A DNA stretch of 6,358 bases from CAZLBV01 sp964557845 (GTDB taxonomy: Bacteria; Acidobacteriota; Aminicenantia; Aminicenantales; Aminicenantaceae), in the NCBI GenBank assembly GCA_964557845.1, contig CAZLBV010000077.1:1-6358 (forward strand). The letters are read 5' to 3'. Both the position numbers and the translations under genes were made by a program. This document shows, in pieces, positions 1 to 6,337 of the stretch. Under the pieces are notes generated by a model that had not been told where the DNA came from, did not search any database, and saw only the letters and a list, made by a program, of their open reading frames with translations. How positions within the stretch are numbered: the stretch's first letter is position 1; the number at the start of each line of letters is the position of its first letter.

Positions 1-115
1 CTGCCCCGGCCTCGTTGCAGCCCATTCGATGTAGACCGCTACTATCTCATGAGCTGCTGCCTCGCCGCTTGAATAATCCAGGCAGAGCGTGTATTCGTAA
101 AAGAATCGTTAAATA
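1..115. other. G+C-rich left edge without a supportable gene
   Basis: The first ~90 bases are clearly richer in G+C than the adjoining AT-rich sequence. On the minus strand one frame is open from the window edge up to a stop at 111-109 (about 36 codons, reading EYTLCLDYSSGEAAAHEIVA and onward). It contains no ATG, GTG or TTG start, so it cannot be called a gene. On the plus strand, one frame ends with a TGA at 70-72 and another stays open to about 140. I recognise no family in any frame. It may be a gene remnant or the border of a mobile or acquired segment. Confidence 0.2.
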
Positions 116-198
116 CTTGATAGTTTGGATCCTTCATAAAAATTGAGTTTGTATTTAATTTTTAATGTTATAAAATTAACCATTAAGGTAAATTTAAC

Positions 199-204
199 AA
201 GGAG
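199..204 (+). promoter_or_regulatory. Ribosome binding site of the M24 peptidase
   Basis: AAGGAG lies 9 nt before the ATG at 214 and fixes that start. The sequence from about 120 to 198 is very AT-rich. It holds a TATAAA at 169-174 that could serve as a -10 element, but I see no -35 at the proper distance (TTGAGT at 143-148 would leave a 20-nt spacer). The promoter itself is therefore only suspected. Confidence 0.6.
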
Positions 205-213
205 ATCGTTATC

Positions 214-1605
214 ATGTTTGATCCTAAGATTTACATTCAAAGAAGAAATAAGCTTAAAAAACAGTTGAAATCTGGGGTTGCGCTGTTTTTAGGCAATGAA
301 GAAAGTCCGATGAATTATCGGGATAATCCTTTCCATTTCAGACAAGACAGCAGTTTTTTGTATTTTTTCGGTCTTGATTCACCTGGACTTGCCGGTATCA
401 TTGATATTGATGAAGGAAAAGATATTATTTTCGGAAATGATATCGATGTCGAAGATATCATTTGGATGGGAGACCTGCCTAAATTGAAAGACCGTGCAAG
501 CGAAGCTGGTGTTAACCACACCATGCCTTATGCAGAACTCGATAATACCTTGAAAACAGCAATTTCCAAAGGAAAGAAGGTCCATTTTCTTCCTCCCTAT
601 AGAATGGAGAATACGGTCAAATTATCCCGCCTTCTCGGCCTGCATGAAGCTGTGGTTAATTTATATGCTTCGATTGAATTGATAAGAGCAGTGGTGGAAC
701 AGAGATCCATAAAAATGAAAGAAGAGATTGATGAGATAGAGAAGGCTCACAACATAGCTTATGAAATGCATACTACTGCCATGAAAATGACGAAACCAGG
801 GATCTATGAATATGAGATAGCCGGAAAGATCGAAGGAATAGCTGCTGCCATGGGAGGGATGATCTCTTTTCCCATAATCCTCACCATCAATGGTCAGACC
901 CTGCATAATCATTATCATGGAAACAAATTGGTTGAGGGCAGATTGCTGGTCAATGATTCCGGAGCTGAAACTTCTAGGCACTACTCCAGTGATATAACCC
1001 GCACCATTCCGGTATCTGGAAAATTCAGTTCAAAACAGAAGGAAATCTATAATATTGTGCTCGATGCCCAGGAATCAGCCATAAAAGTAATGAAGCCCGG
1101 GTATAAGAACAAGAATACTCACTTTGTGGCTGTAAAAAAGATAGCCAAGGGATTATCCGAGCTTGGTTTGATGAAAGGGAATATCGAAGAAGCAGTCAAG
1201 GCTGGTGCTCATGCTCTGTTTATGCCTCATGGTTTAGGCCATATGATGGGCCTGGATGTGCATGATATGGAAGACCTGGGAGAAAACTATGTAGGTTATG
1301 ATGAAAAGACTAAACGCAGCGACCAGTTTGGCCTGGCTTATCTGAGGATGGCAAAAGAGTTAGAACCAGGGCATGTACTTACTGTAGAGCCGGGTATCTA
1401 TTTTATCCCGGCGCTGATTGATCAATGGAAAAAAGAAAAAAGACATCTGGCTTTCATAGATTATAGTAAAGTTGATAAATACCGGGATTTCGGCGGGATC
1501 CGGATCGAAGATAACATATTAATAACAAAAACAGGCAGCAGGGTTATCGGGAAAACTATTCCCAAGACCATTGATGATGTGGAAGCGATAACCGGTACCT
1601 ATTGA
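214..1605 (+). CDS. M24 metallopeptidase, Xaa-Pro dipeptidase/aminopeptidase P family (prolidase-like)
   Basis: This is a dinuclear-metal peptidase that cleaves the bond before proline, releasing the N-terminal residue of Xaa-Pro peptides. It has no signal peptide, so it is cytoplasmic. Residues 1 to about 150 form the AMP_N-type N-terminal domain (with DSSFLYFFGLDSPG at 45-58). About 165-445 is the pita-bread catalytic domain. All five metal ligands are visible: D248 (NDSGAE), D260 (SSDITRT), H343 (PHGLGH), E392 (VEPGIYF) and E432 (GIRIED). Accessory histidines are at 231-235, 339 and 350. The E-to-E spacing of 40 matches human prolidase (412 to 452) and is unlike E. coli PepP (383 to 406, 23 residues). 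H343-E392 is also long (49). I therefore lean to a prolidase-like dipeptidase, although automatic annotation would often say aminopeptidase P. The 463-aa length is normal. The 3' end overlaps the converging M16 gene by 7 bp. Confidence 0.93.
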   Translation: MFDPKIYIQRRNKLKKQLKSGVALFLGNEESPMNYRDNPFHFRQDSSFLYFFGLDSPGLAGIIDIDEGKDIIFGNDIDVEDIIWMGDLPKLKDRASEAGVNHTMPYAELDNTLKTAISKGKKVHFLPPYRMENTVKLSRLLGLHEAVVNLYASIELIRAVVEQRSIKMKEEIDEIEKAHNIAYEMHTTAMKMTKPGIYEYEIAGKIEGIAAAMGGMISFPIILTINGQTLHNHYHGNKLVEGRLLVNDSGAETSRHYSSDITRTIPVSGKFSSKQKEIYNIVLDAQESAIKVMKPGYKNKNTHFVAVKKIAKGLSELGLMKGNIEEAVKAGAHALFMPHGLGHMMGLDVHDMEDLGENYVGYDEKTKRSDQFGLAYLRMAKELEPGHVLTVEPGIYFIPALIDQWKKEKRHLAFIDYSKVDKYRDFGGIRIEDNILITKTGSRVIGKTIPKTIDDVEAITGTY

Positions 1606-2924
1606 TTAACCGTTAGTTCCGGCCCGACTATCAAGCTGAGACTCTTATCCGGATCGAGGATTTCTGTCAAGTAAGTATTAAATTCTTCAAGGGAAATAGC
1701 ATGTATTTCTTGGAAGAGGCTGTTGATGAATTCTGTGCCTAATCCGAGATTTTCAAAAGCTGCGATCATAGAGGTTTTTTTATGTTTGGTTTCTATATCT
1801 CTAAGCAGCTCAGACCGGGCATAAGCCTTGGTCGTAATAAGCTCGATTTCCTCTATTCCATTGGTGTGAATATCCAGAAGAATTTTTTCCAGTTCCGCTT
1901 CAGCCTGTTTTCTTTTATCGTTGTCAGTTTCCAGATATGCCTCAATAAATCCTCCATCTGTTAGTAAATTTGCCTGGGCACTGACATTATAAGCCAGCTT
2001 GCTTTCAGAACGAAGAGGCCAAAGCAGGGAGTTGACTCCTTTACCTAAGAGAGTTTCCAGAATAAAAGCTAGGGCATAGCGACGAGGGGATGTTTTTGGT
2101 AAAGGAAAGCCTATGGAAACCAGCGACTGCAGTCTATTCAGTTCGAGGAAGATTTCCTGCTTTTCAGGTTGGGAAAATGAGAGCTCAGGAAATGGAGGGG
2201 AAGTGCCCTCGTCCAAAGAAAGAAAATGTTTGTGAAAAATGGAAAGAAATTTGTCTTTATCTAAGTCAGAAGATACAGTGATCACCATATTCCCGGTGCG
2301 GAAATATTCTTGATAAAAACTCTTTACATCTTTTGATTTAATCGATTTTAAAGACTCTGTATTCCCGAAGACAGAATTGCCGTAGGGAGTTCCTTCAAAA
2401 AAATGTTCAGCAAAAGCAGCGTGGGCAATATTGATAGCTTCATCATCTCTGGTTTCCCTTCGTTGATTCATCCAGTCTTTTAAATGGGAAATGCGATTTC
2501 CTGAAAAAATGGGGTCGGTAAAGAGCTCTACGGCTAATTTCAAAGTATCATCGAGATTTTCTGTAAGGCAGGCAATTTCTATTTGAGAAAAATCGGACAT
2601 ACAGTTCATGGAAAACCGGGTTGATTGACTCATCAATTTTTCCACTTTTCCTTGATCGGGAATTTCAAGCAGGAGTCGAGTCGCCAGATAAGCTAATCCC
2701 TCTTTTCCTGTAGGTTCAGCTCTTTTTCCTCCGTTTATAAGGAGCTGTATGATGGTTACTGCCGAAGAATCATCATGATTGAAAAACACGGAAAGGCCAT
2801 TTTCCAGAACAGTTTTTTCAATATGAACTGCCTGTCCTGATGATTCACCATCTGTTTTTAAGGGTAAAAAAAATGATAGGGTCAAAAAAAGGACAAAATA
2901 GACCGGATAGGTTTTTTTGTTCAT
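1599..2924 (-). CDS. Exported M16 family peptidase subunit lacking the zinc motif
   Basis: This is a second-subunit-type M16 (pitrilysin/processing-peptidase) protein of 441 aa. Residues 1 to about 26 are a Sec-type signal peptide (hydrophobic core about 7-22, no lipobox), so it acts outside the cytoplasm. The first M16 lobe (about 35-230) reads YLATR at 79-83 where active members have HxxEH. Both histidines and the glutamate are gone, so it cannot bind catalytic zinc. The second lobe (about 255-435) keeps the conserved pair R305 and Y312 (LRSESKLAY), which in M16B heterodimers contacts the substrate. It starts inside the stop of the upstream gene (ATGA overlap) with a strong binding site, so translation is probably coupled. 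By family knowledge this is the non-catalytic partner of a two-subunit peptidase; the pairing with its neighbour is inference. Its stop overlaps the convergent M24 gene. Confidence 0.9.
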   Translation of the reverse strand: MNKKTYPVYFVLFLTLSFFLPLKTDGESSGQAVHIEKTVLENGLSVFFNHDDSSAVTIIQLLINGGKRAEPTGKEGLAYLATRLLLEIPDQGKVEKLMSQSTRFSMNCMSDFSQIEIACLTENLDDTLKLAVELFTDPIFSGNRISHLKDWMNQRRETRDDEAINIAHAAFAEHFFEGTPYGNSVFGNTESLKSIKSKDVKSFYQEYFRTGNMVITVSSDLDKDKFLSIFHKHFLSLDEGTSPPFPELSFSQPEKQEIFLELNRLQSLVSIGFPLPKTSPRRYALAFILETLLGKGVNSLLWPLRSESKLAYNVSAQANLLTDGGFIEAYLETDNDKRKQAEAELEKILLDIHTNGIEEIELITTKAYARSELLRDIETKHKKTSMIAAFENLGLGTEFINSLFQEIHAISLEEFNTYLTEILDPDKSLSLIVGPELTVNQ

Positions 2925-4291
2925 TTTTTCTCCTTAGGAACTATGGAGACTAGAACATATTTTCCTCGGCTTAAATAATCGGCAGCGATTTTTCTAAGGT
3001 CAGAAGAACTTAGTTTTCCCATCTCATCAAGATAGTTGCCGCGCTCTGGAATTTCATTAAGGAGCATAAAACGAGCTAAGGAGGCAGCAATGTTTAATCC
3101 ATATTCCTGAGACTGATGGTAGGTAAATTTGATTGAATTTTTTGCTCCCTCAAGATAATCCAGAACATGAAATTTTTGTTCACCCAAATAATCGTCCTTG
3201 GATAACCTGAGATTTCTGGTTGATTTTAGAAAATCTATGGCTAGTCGTTTTATGGTTTTTAAATTGTCTGGATCCATGGTTATCTGGATAAGAAAAGAAC
3301 CTCCATATTTATGGGCATTGTAGATCATGCGGAGCGAATTGATGAGAATTCCTCTCCGTCCATGAAGGGCGGAATTCATTAAAGGATTGAATCCCCTCCC
3401 CAAGATCTGAGTGATGAGATCTGCGGCATATCGGTCTGGGGAATTGTAATCCGGGCCGGTCATTCCTATAACTAAAGAAGCCATGTTTATATCCAATTGA
3501 CGCTCAATATCGATCTTATCTTTGAGCGGCTCCGCCATTTTAAATTCTTTTTCAACCGGAGTGCCATCTTCGATGGTGCCGAATATCTCCTTGATCTTAC
3601 TTTCTATCTGGACTAGATCCATATTCCCAACAATAGCCAGGGAACAGTTGGAGGGGTAAAAATAACCGGAATAAAAATTCTTTAATTGGTCTGCTGTGGC
3701 GTTTTTTATTATTTCAGGTTTTCCGTAAACAGATCTTTGATAGGCATGACCGGTGAATAAATTCTGATAGACCAGAGAAGTTGCTAGTCTAAGAGGATCA
3801 TCCTCCAATTGATTAAGTTCTTCCAGAATGACTTCCTTTTCACTATCGAGTTCTTCCTGTGAAATCTTTAGATCAAAGAGGATCTCTTTGTGGAGCTGAA
3901 GGGCAAAGTCCCCATATTCAGAGGGGAGAGATATTTCAAATACGGCGATATCATGACCTGTGTGAGCATTAAAATAAGCGCCGTGGCTCCGGATGTCTTG
4001 GCCTATCTCAGTTCCAGACCTGAATTCTGAACCTCGAAAGAGGATATAGTGTTCCAGGAGATGAATTAATCCGTCGGTCTCATCTGATTCATCTTTTGAG
4101 CCTATATTGACTGCACAAACAATATGTAATAGGGGGAGAGGAGTCTTTTTATATAGGTATACTTTCAATCCATTATCCAGCTTGAAATAATTTGTGGTTT
4201 GTTCTGCTTGTGAGTATACGGAAAAGGATAGAATTAAAAGCAGCAGTCCATATAATAATAATTTTAGTTTGTTTTTATGTTTAAGATACAT
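2921..4291 (-). CDS. Exported M16 family zinc metallopeptidase, catalytic subunit
   Basis: This is a secreted M16B-type zinc endopeptidase of 456 aa. A positively charged N-terminus (YLKHKNKLK) and a hydrophobic stretch at about 11-25 form a signal peptide, with plausible cleavage after VYS (about 27). The first lobe carries the inverted zinc motif HLLEH at 77-81 (ligands H77 and H81, catalytic base E80). The third ligand is E157 or E158 in the EKEVILEELNQ stretch. The second lobe begins near 265 (NMASLVIGMTGPDY). Where R and Y of the substrate-binding pair normally sit, the sequence has roughly H310 and I317 (ALHGRRGILINS), so that function seems lost here and retained in the downstream subunit. 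It is first of a two-gene operon. The start at 4291 is preceded only by a purine-rich GAAGAAGAG, a weak binding site, but it is the start that supplies a complete signal peptide. The physiological substrate is unknown. Confidence 0.92.
   Translation of the reverse strand: MYLKHKNKLKLLLYGLLLLILSFSVYSQAEQTTNYFKLDNGLKVYLYKKTPLPLLHIVCAVNIGSKDESDETDGLIHLLEHYILFRGSEFRSGTEIGQDIRSHGAYFNAHTGHDIAVFEISLPSEYGDFALQLHKEILFDLKISQEELDSEKEVILEELNQLEDDPLRLATSLVYQNLFTGHAYQRSVYGKPEIIKNATADQLKNFYSGYFYPSNCSLAIVGNMDLVQIESKIKEIFGTIEDGTPVEKEFKMAEPLKDKIDIERQLDINMASLVIGMTGPDYNSPDRYAADLITQILGRGFNPLMNSALHGRRGILINSLRMIYNAHKYGGSFLIQITMDPDNLKTIKRLAIDFLKSTRNLRLSKDDYLGEQKFHVLDYLEGAKNSIKFTYHQSQEYGLNIAASLARFMLLNEIPERGNYLDEMGKLSSSDLRKIAADYLSRGKYVLVSIVPKEKK
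2930..2936 (-). promoter_or_regulatory. Ribosome binding site in the M16 gene overlap
   Basis: TAAGGAG (minus strand) sits 5 nt before the ATG at 2924 and inside the last codons of the upstream M16 gene (encoding PKEKK). With the ATGA overlap at 2924-2921 it supports re-initiation and balanced production of the two M16 subunits. Confidence 0.75.
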
Positions 4292-4454
4292 CTCTTCTTC
4301 TCTGCCGAAAAAATTATTTTCTTCTTATTTTTATATTACAATATTTCGGTTTTTATCGCCATAGGTCAGTAGAATTGCACTTTTATAAAAACTATATTAT
4401 TATCCAATTCGTATTTAAGAGACCGGACTATTTATTTGAAAAAAGGATGCTTGA
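4292..4454. promoter_or_regulatory. Divergent intergenic region between the M16 operon and the response regulator
   Basis: These 163 very AT-rich bases must hold the promoters of both the leftward M16 operon and the rightward regulator. I see no RNA gene or reading frame. A 6-bp inverted repeat (CCGAAA 4305-4310, TTTCGG 4344-4349) would fall in the leader of the M16 transcript if transcription starts further upstream; its arms are too short to claim a role. No promoter for the leftward genes stands out. Confidence 0.5.
4375..4403 (+). promoter_or_regulatory. Candidate sigma-70-type promoter of the response regulator
   Basis: TTGCAC (4375-4380) and TATTAT (4398-4403) are separated by 17 bases, the optimal housekeeping spacing. 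The -35 matches the consensus only in TTG, the -10 in five of six bases. This would give a leader of about 45 nt. The start codon at 4455 has AAGGA at 4443-4447, 7 nt upstream. Confidence 0.35.
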
Positions 4455-5912
4455 ATGAAAAACCCCAGAAAAGAGCGAATTTTAGTGGTAGATGATGAGG
4501 AAAATATCAGAAAGTCCCTAAAAATGATATTGGAATATGAAGGATATGTATTTAATGAGGCTTCAAGCGGTGAAGAAGCTTTGGAAATGGTAGAGGAGAC
4601 CATAGGATTGGATCTTATACTTTTGGATGTGAAGCTCCCTGGAATGGATGGCCTTGAGGTATTGAAAGAGTTAAAACAGCGGCCTTATATCCCGGAAGTA
4701 ATAATGATCTCCGGTCACGGGACTGTTAATACAGCAGTTGAAGCGACCAAGCTCGGGGCTTATGATTTCTTAGAAAAACCGCTTCACCGGGATAGGGTGC
4801 TGTTGAGTATCAGAAATGCACTTAGTCAAAATAAACTGCGCCGCGAATGCCACGACCTGAGAAAGAAGGCAGAGAAAAGATATGAATTAGTCGGAAACCA
4901 TCCTTTAATGAAAAAACTCTGGGACCAGATAAAGAAGATAGCTCCCACTAATGCCACTATCTTTATCTATGGCGAGAGCGGAACCGGGAAAGAATTGATT
5001 GCCAGAGCGATCCATGAAAACAGTTTAAGGGCAAAAAATGAATTTATTCAGGTGAATTGTGCTGCTATCCCGGAAGAGCTGATTGAAAGCGAATTGTTCG
5101 GCCATGTGAAGGGTGCCTTTACTGGAGCTACGGAAAAGAAATTAGGCAAATTTGAACTGGCAGACGGAGGAACCATCTTTTTGGATGAGATCGGTGACAT
5201 GAGTCTGAAGACGCAGGCAAAAGTTTTGCGCGTGCTCGAAGAAGGAGAAGTACAAAAAGTAGGTTCGAGTAAGGTCAACAAGGTGGATGTCAGGGTTATC
5301 GCGGCTACCAATAAGGTTCTAAAAAAAGAAATAAAAGACGGTAATTTCCGCGAAGATCTGTATTTCAGACTGAATGTAGTTCCCCTATATTCGCCTGCCT
5401 TGCGCGAAAAGAGTGAGGATATTCCATTATTGGTCGATTACTTCAACAAAAATTTCGCTGAGGATAATAACTTTAAAATAAAAAAGTATTCCGATGATGC
5501 CCTCGATGCAATGATGAAATATCCTTGGAGAGGTAATGTACGAGAACTTAAAAATGTGGTCGAACGTCTGGCCATAATGGTGGAGGGAGATTCTGTGACC
5601 AAGAAAGATCTTCCCGAGCATATCAGGGGTGAGATCAATGTATTCCTTCCTGACATTGATAAAATAAAGAGTATAAAGGATTTTCGCGATTTAGCAGAGA
5701 AAGAATTCATCCTGGCTAAACTAGAAGAGAACGAATGGAATATTTCTCTAACTGCCAGAGAAATTGATACGCCACGCAGCAATCTCTACAAAAAATTGGA
5801 GCAATATGGTATAAAGATAAAAGCTGGAGTAGGTGAGGTGGTTGCTCCTTCTTCCCGGTCCGGGAAAGAAGGGGAGGAAAGTCCGGACTCCAAAGGGCAG
5901 GATGGTCGCTAA
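4455..5912 (+). CDS. Sigma-54-dependent NtrC-family response regulator
   Basis: This is a transcriptional activator that, when phosphorylated by a sensor kinase, opens sigma-54 promoters by ATP hydrolysis. The receiver domain (about 7-122) has D13/D14, phospho-acceptor D58 (LLDVK), S86 and K108 (FLEKPL). The AAA+ domain (about 145-385) has Walker A GESGTGKE (173-180), sigma-54-contacting GAFTGA (220-225), Walker B FLDE (242-245), the FREDLYFRLNV arginine region (298-308) and WRGNVREL (358-365). The C-terminal Fis-type HTH (about 415-453) ends in NLYKKLEQYGI. All key residues are present, so it should be active. Family members usually end just after that motif. Here residues 457-485 (rich in G, S, E and K) are translated from the 5' part of rnpB, so the tail is probably a non-functional extension. 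No kinase lies in the window, so the signal is unknown. Confidence 0.95.
   Translation: MKNPRKERILVVDDEENIRKSLKMILEYEGYVFNEASSGEEALEMVEETIGLDLILLDVKLPGMDGLEVLKELKQRPYIPEVIMISGHGTVNTAVEATKLGAYDFLEKPLHRDRVLLSIRNALSQNKLRRECHDLRKKAEKRYELVGNHPLMKKLWDQIKKIAPTNATIFIYGESGTGKELIARAIHENSLRAKNEFIQVNCAAIPEELIESELFGHVKGAFTGATEKKLGKFELADGGTIFLDEIGDMSLKTQAKVLRVLEEGEVQKVGSSKVNKVDVRVIAATNKVLKKEIKDGNFREDLYFRLNVVPLYSPALREKSEDIPLLVDYFNKNFAEDNNFKIKKYSDDALDAMMKYPWRGNVRELKNVVERLAIMVEGDSVTKKDLPEHIRGEINVFLPDIDKIKSIKDFRDLAEKEFILAKLEENEWNISLTAREIDTPRSNLYKKLEQYGIKIKAGVGEVVAPSSRSGKEGEESPDSKGQDGR
5807..5815 (+). promoter_or_regulatory. Candidate extended -10 promoter of rnpB inside the regulator gene
   Basis: TGGTATAAA fits the extended -10 form (TGn followed by TATAAA at 5810-5815). 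A start about 7 nt downstream would fall at 5821-5823, the very base where the RNase P RNA P1 helix begins. The motif lies in the codons for the final HTH residues (QYGIK). The -35 region 17 nt upstream (TACAAA, 5787-5792) is poor, which an extended -10 tolerates. Inferred, not proven. Confidence 0.45.
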
Positions 5913-6193
5913 CAGCGACTTCGAGCGATCGAAGGAAAGTGTCACAGAAAATACACCGCCTTAAAAGGTTTTCAACTTATTGAGGTAAGGGTGAAATGGT
6001 GAGGTAAGAGCTCACCGCTTCGGTGGCGACACCGGAGGCAGGGTAAACCCCATCCGGAGAAAGACCAAATTGGCCTCATGCGGTGGCCCGCTGCTAAGGG
6101 GCGGGTAGGTCGCTTATCTTCTTGAGCAATCAAGGAGTTAGATAAATAACCACCCCAGGAATGGAACAGAATCCGGCTTACAACCTACTCCAG
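5824..6193 (+). ncRNA. rnpB: RNase P RNA, bacterial type A
   Basis: This is the catalytic RNA of ribonuclease P, which removes 5' leaders from tRNA precursors together with the RnpA protein. The ends are set by a perfect 11-bp P1: CTGGAGTAGGT (5824-5834) with ACCTACTCCAG (6183-6193), extendable by two pairs. P2 pairs 5837-5843 with 6148-6154, and P3 spans 5846-5873. The signature GAGGAAAGTCCGGACTCC is at 5874-5891 and the matching 3' core ACAGAATCCGGCTTAC at 6166-6181. P8 is 5905-5919. P9 (5920-5933) has a GCGA tetraloop. GGTGAG/CTCACC (5998-6016) encloses the conserved GTAAGAG loop. Another GCGA-capped hairpin (probably P14) is 6021-6034. The P15 region contains CGGGTAGG (6102-6109), whose GGU binds the tRNA CCA end. 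About 370 nt and this set of helices indicate type A. The first 89 bases overlap the upstream coding frame. No canonical terminator follows. Confidence 0.97.
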
Positions 6194-6211
6194 TTACTGA
6201 ATTATTAGTAA
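6194..6211 (+). repeat. Weak AT-rich hairpin directly after rnpB
   Basis: TTACT (6194-6198) and AGTAA (6207-6211) can pair around an 8-nt loop. It has a single G-C pair and no following T-run, so it is not a convincing intrinsic terminator. It is recorded because nothing better lies near the rnpB 3' end. Confidence 0.25.
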
Positions 6212-6214
6212 AAT

Positions 6215-6316
6215 TGGCCGACTCAACAAAGATATAATTCCAACTTGTTTTGAGGTTACATCTGAGAAGGCTTTCTCTGGAAACGTTTATGTTACCTCTT
6301 AATTTAACGTCGGCCA
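6215..6316. repeat. Nested inverted repeats downstream of rnpB
   Basis: An outer pair of perfect 8-bp arms, TGGCCGAC (6215-6222) and GTCGGCCA (6309-6316), encloses further pairing. GAGGTTACAT (6252-6261) pairs with ATGTTACCTC (6289-6298) with one mismatch. GAGAA/TTCTC (6264-6268 and 6273-6277) pair around a 4-nt loop. CAA-rich/TTG-rich arms near 6224-6231 and 6244-6252 can pair with a bulge. There is no open frame of note and no T-run. It could be a small structured RNA, a processed 3' trailer of rnpB or a palindromic mobile element; I do not recognise it. Confidence 0.4.
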
Positions 6317-6337
6317 CTCTTACCCTACGGGCGGGCC
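6312..6337 (+). repeat. G+C-rich hairpin near the right edge
   Basis: GGCC (6312-6315) can pair with GGCC (6334-6337), with an inner CCC-TAC-GGG stem-loop (6323-6331). This is mutually exclusive with the 8-bp outer arm at 6309-6316. The sequence to the edge (6338-6358) changes to a more G+C-rich character with CTTTCGCTTCG at the end. It may be the start of a longer element cut by the window. Confidence 0.3.

Noticed and set aside
1..213. CRISPR array or tmRNA end at the left edge
   Set aside because: There are no spaced direct repeats, and the LAA-stop reading at about 64-72 lacks the rest of a tmRNA tag and its flanking structure.
661..981. Minus-strand open frame of 106 codons inside the M24 gene
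   Set aside because: It is a shadow of a strongly conserved catalytic domain on the plus strand, with no family resemblance or upstream binding site.
2090..2281. Plus-strand open frames (also 1782-1964) inside the M16 partner gene
   Set aside because: Both are antisense to a well-supported coding region, have no recognisable domains and are best explained as chance frames.
4364..4378. Sigma-54-like -24/-12 pair (AGG ... TTGCA) upstream of the response regulator
   Set aside because: The GG (4364-4365) and GC (4377-4378) are separated by 11 bases rather than the required 10, and the -24 box lacks the TGGCAC consensus. A housekeeping-type reading of the same TTGCAC is at least as good.
5748..5945. 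Minus-strand open frame across the regulator end and rnpB
   Set aside because: It is antisense to the conserved HTH and to the RNase P RNA core; its openness follows from those constraints and it has no recognisable domain or ribosome binding site.
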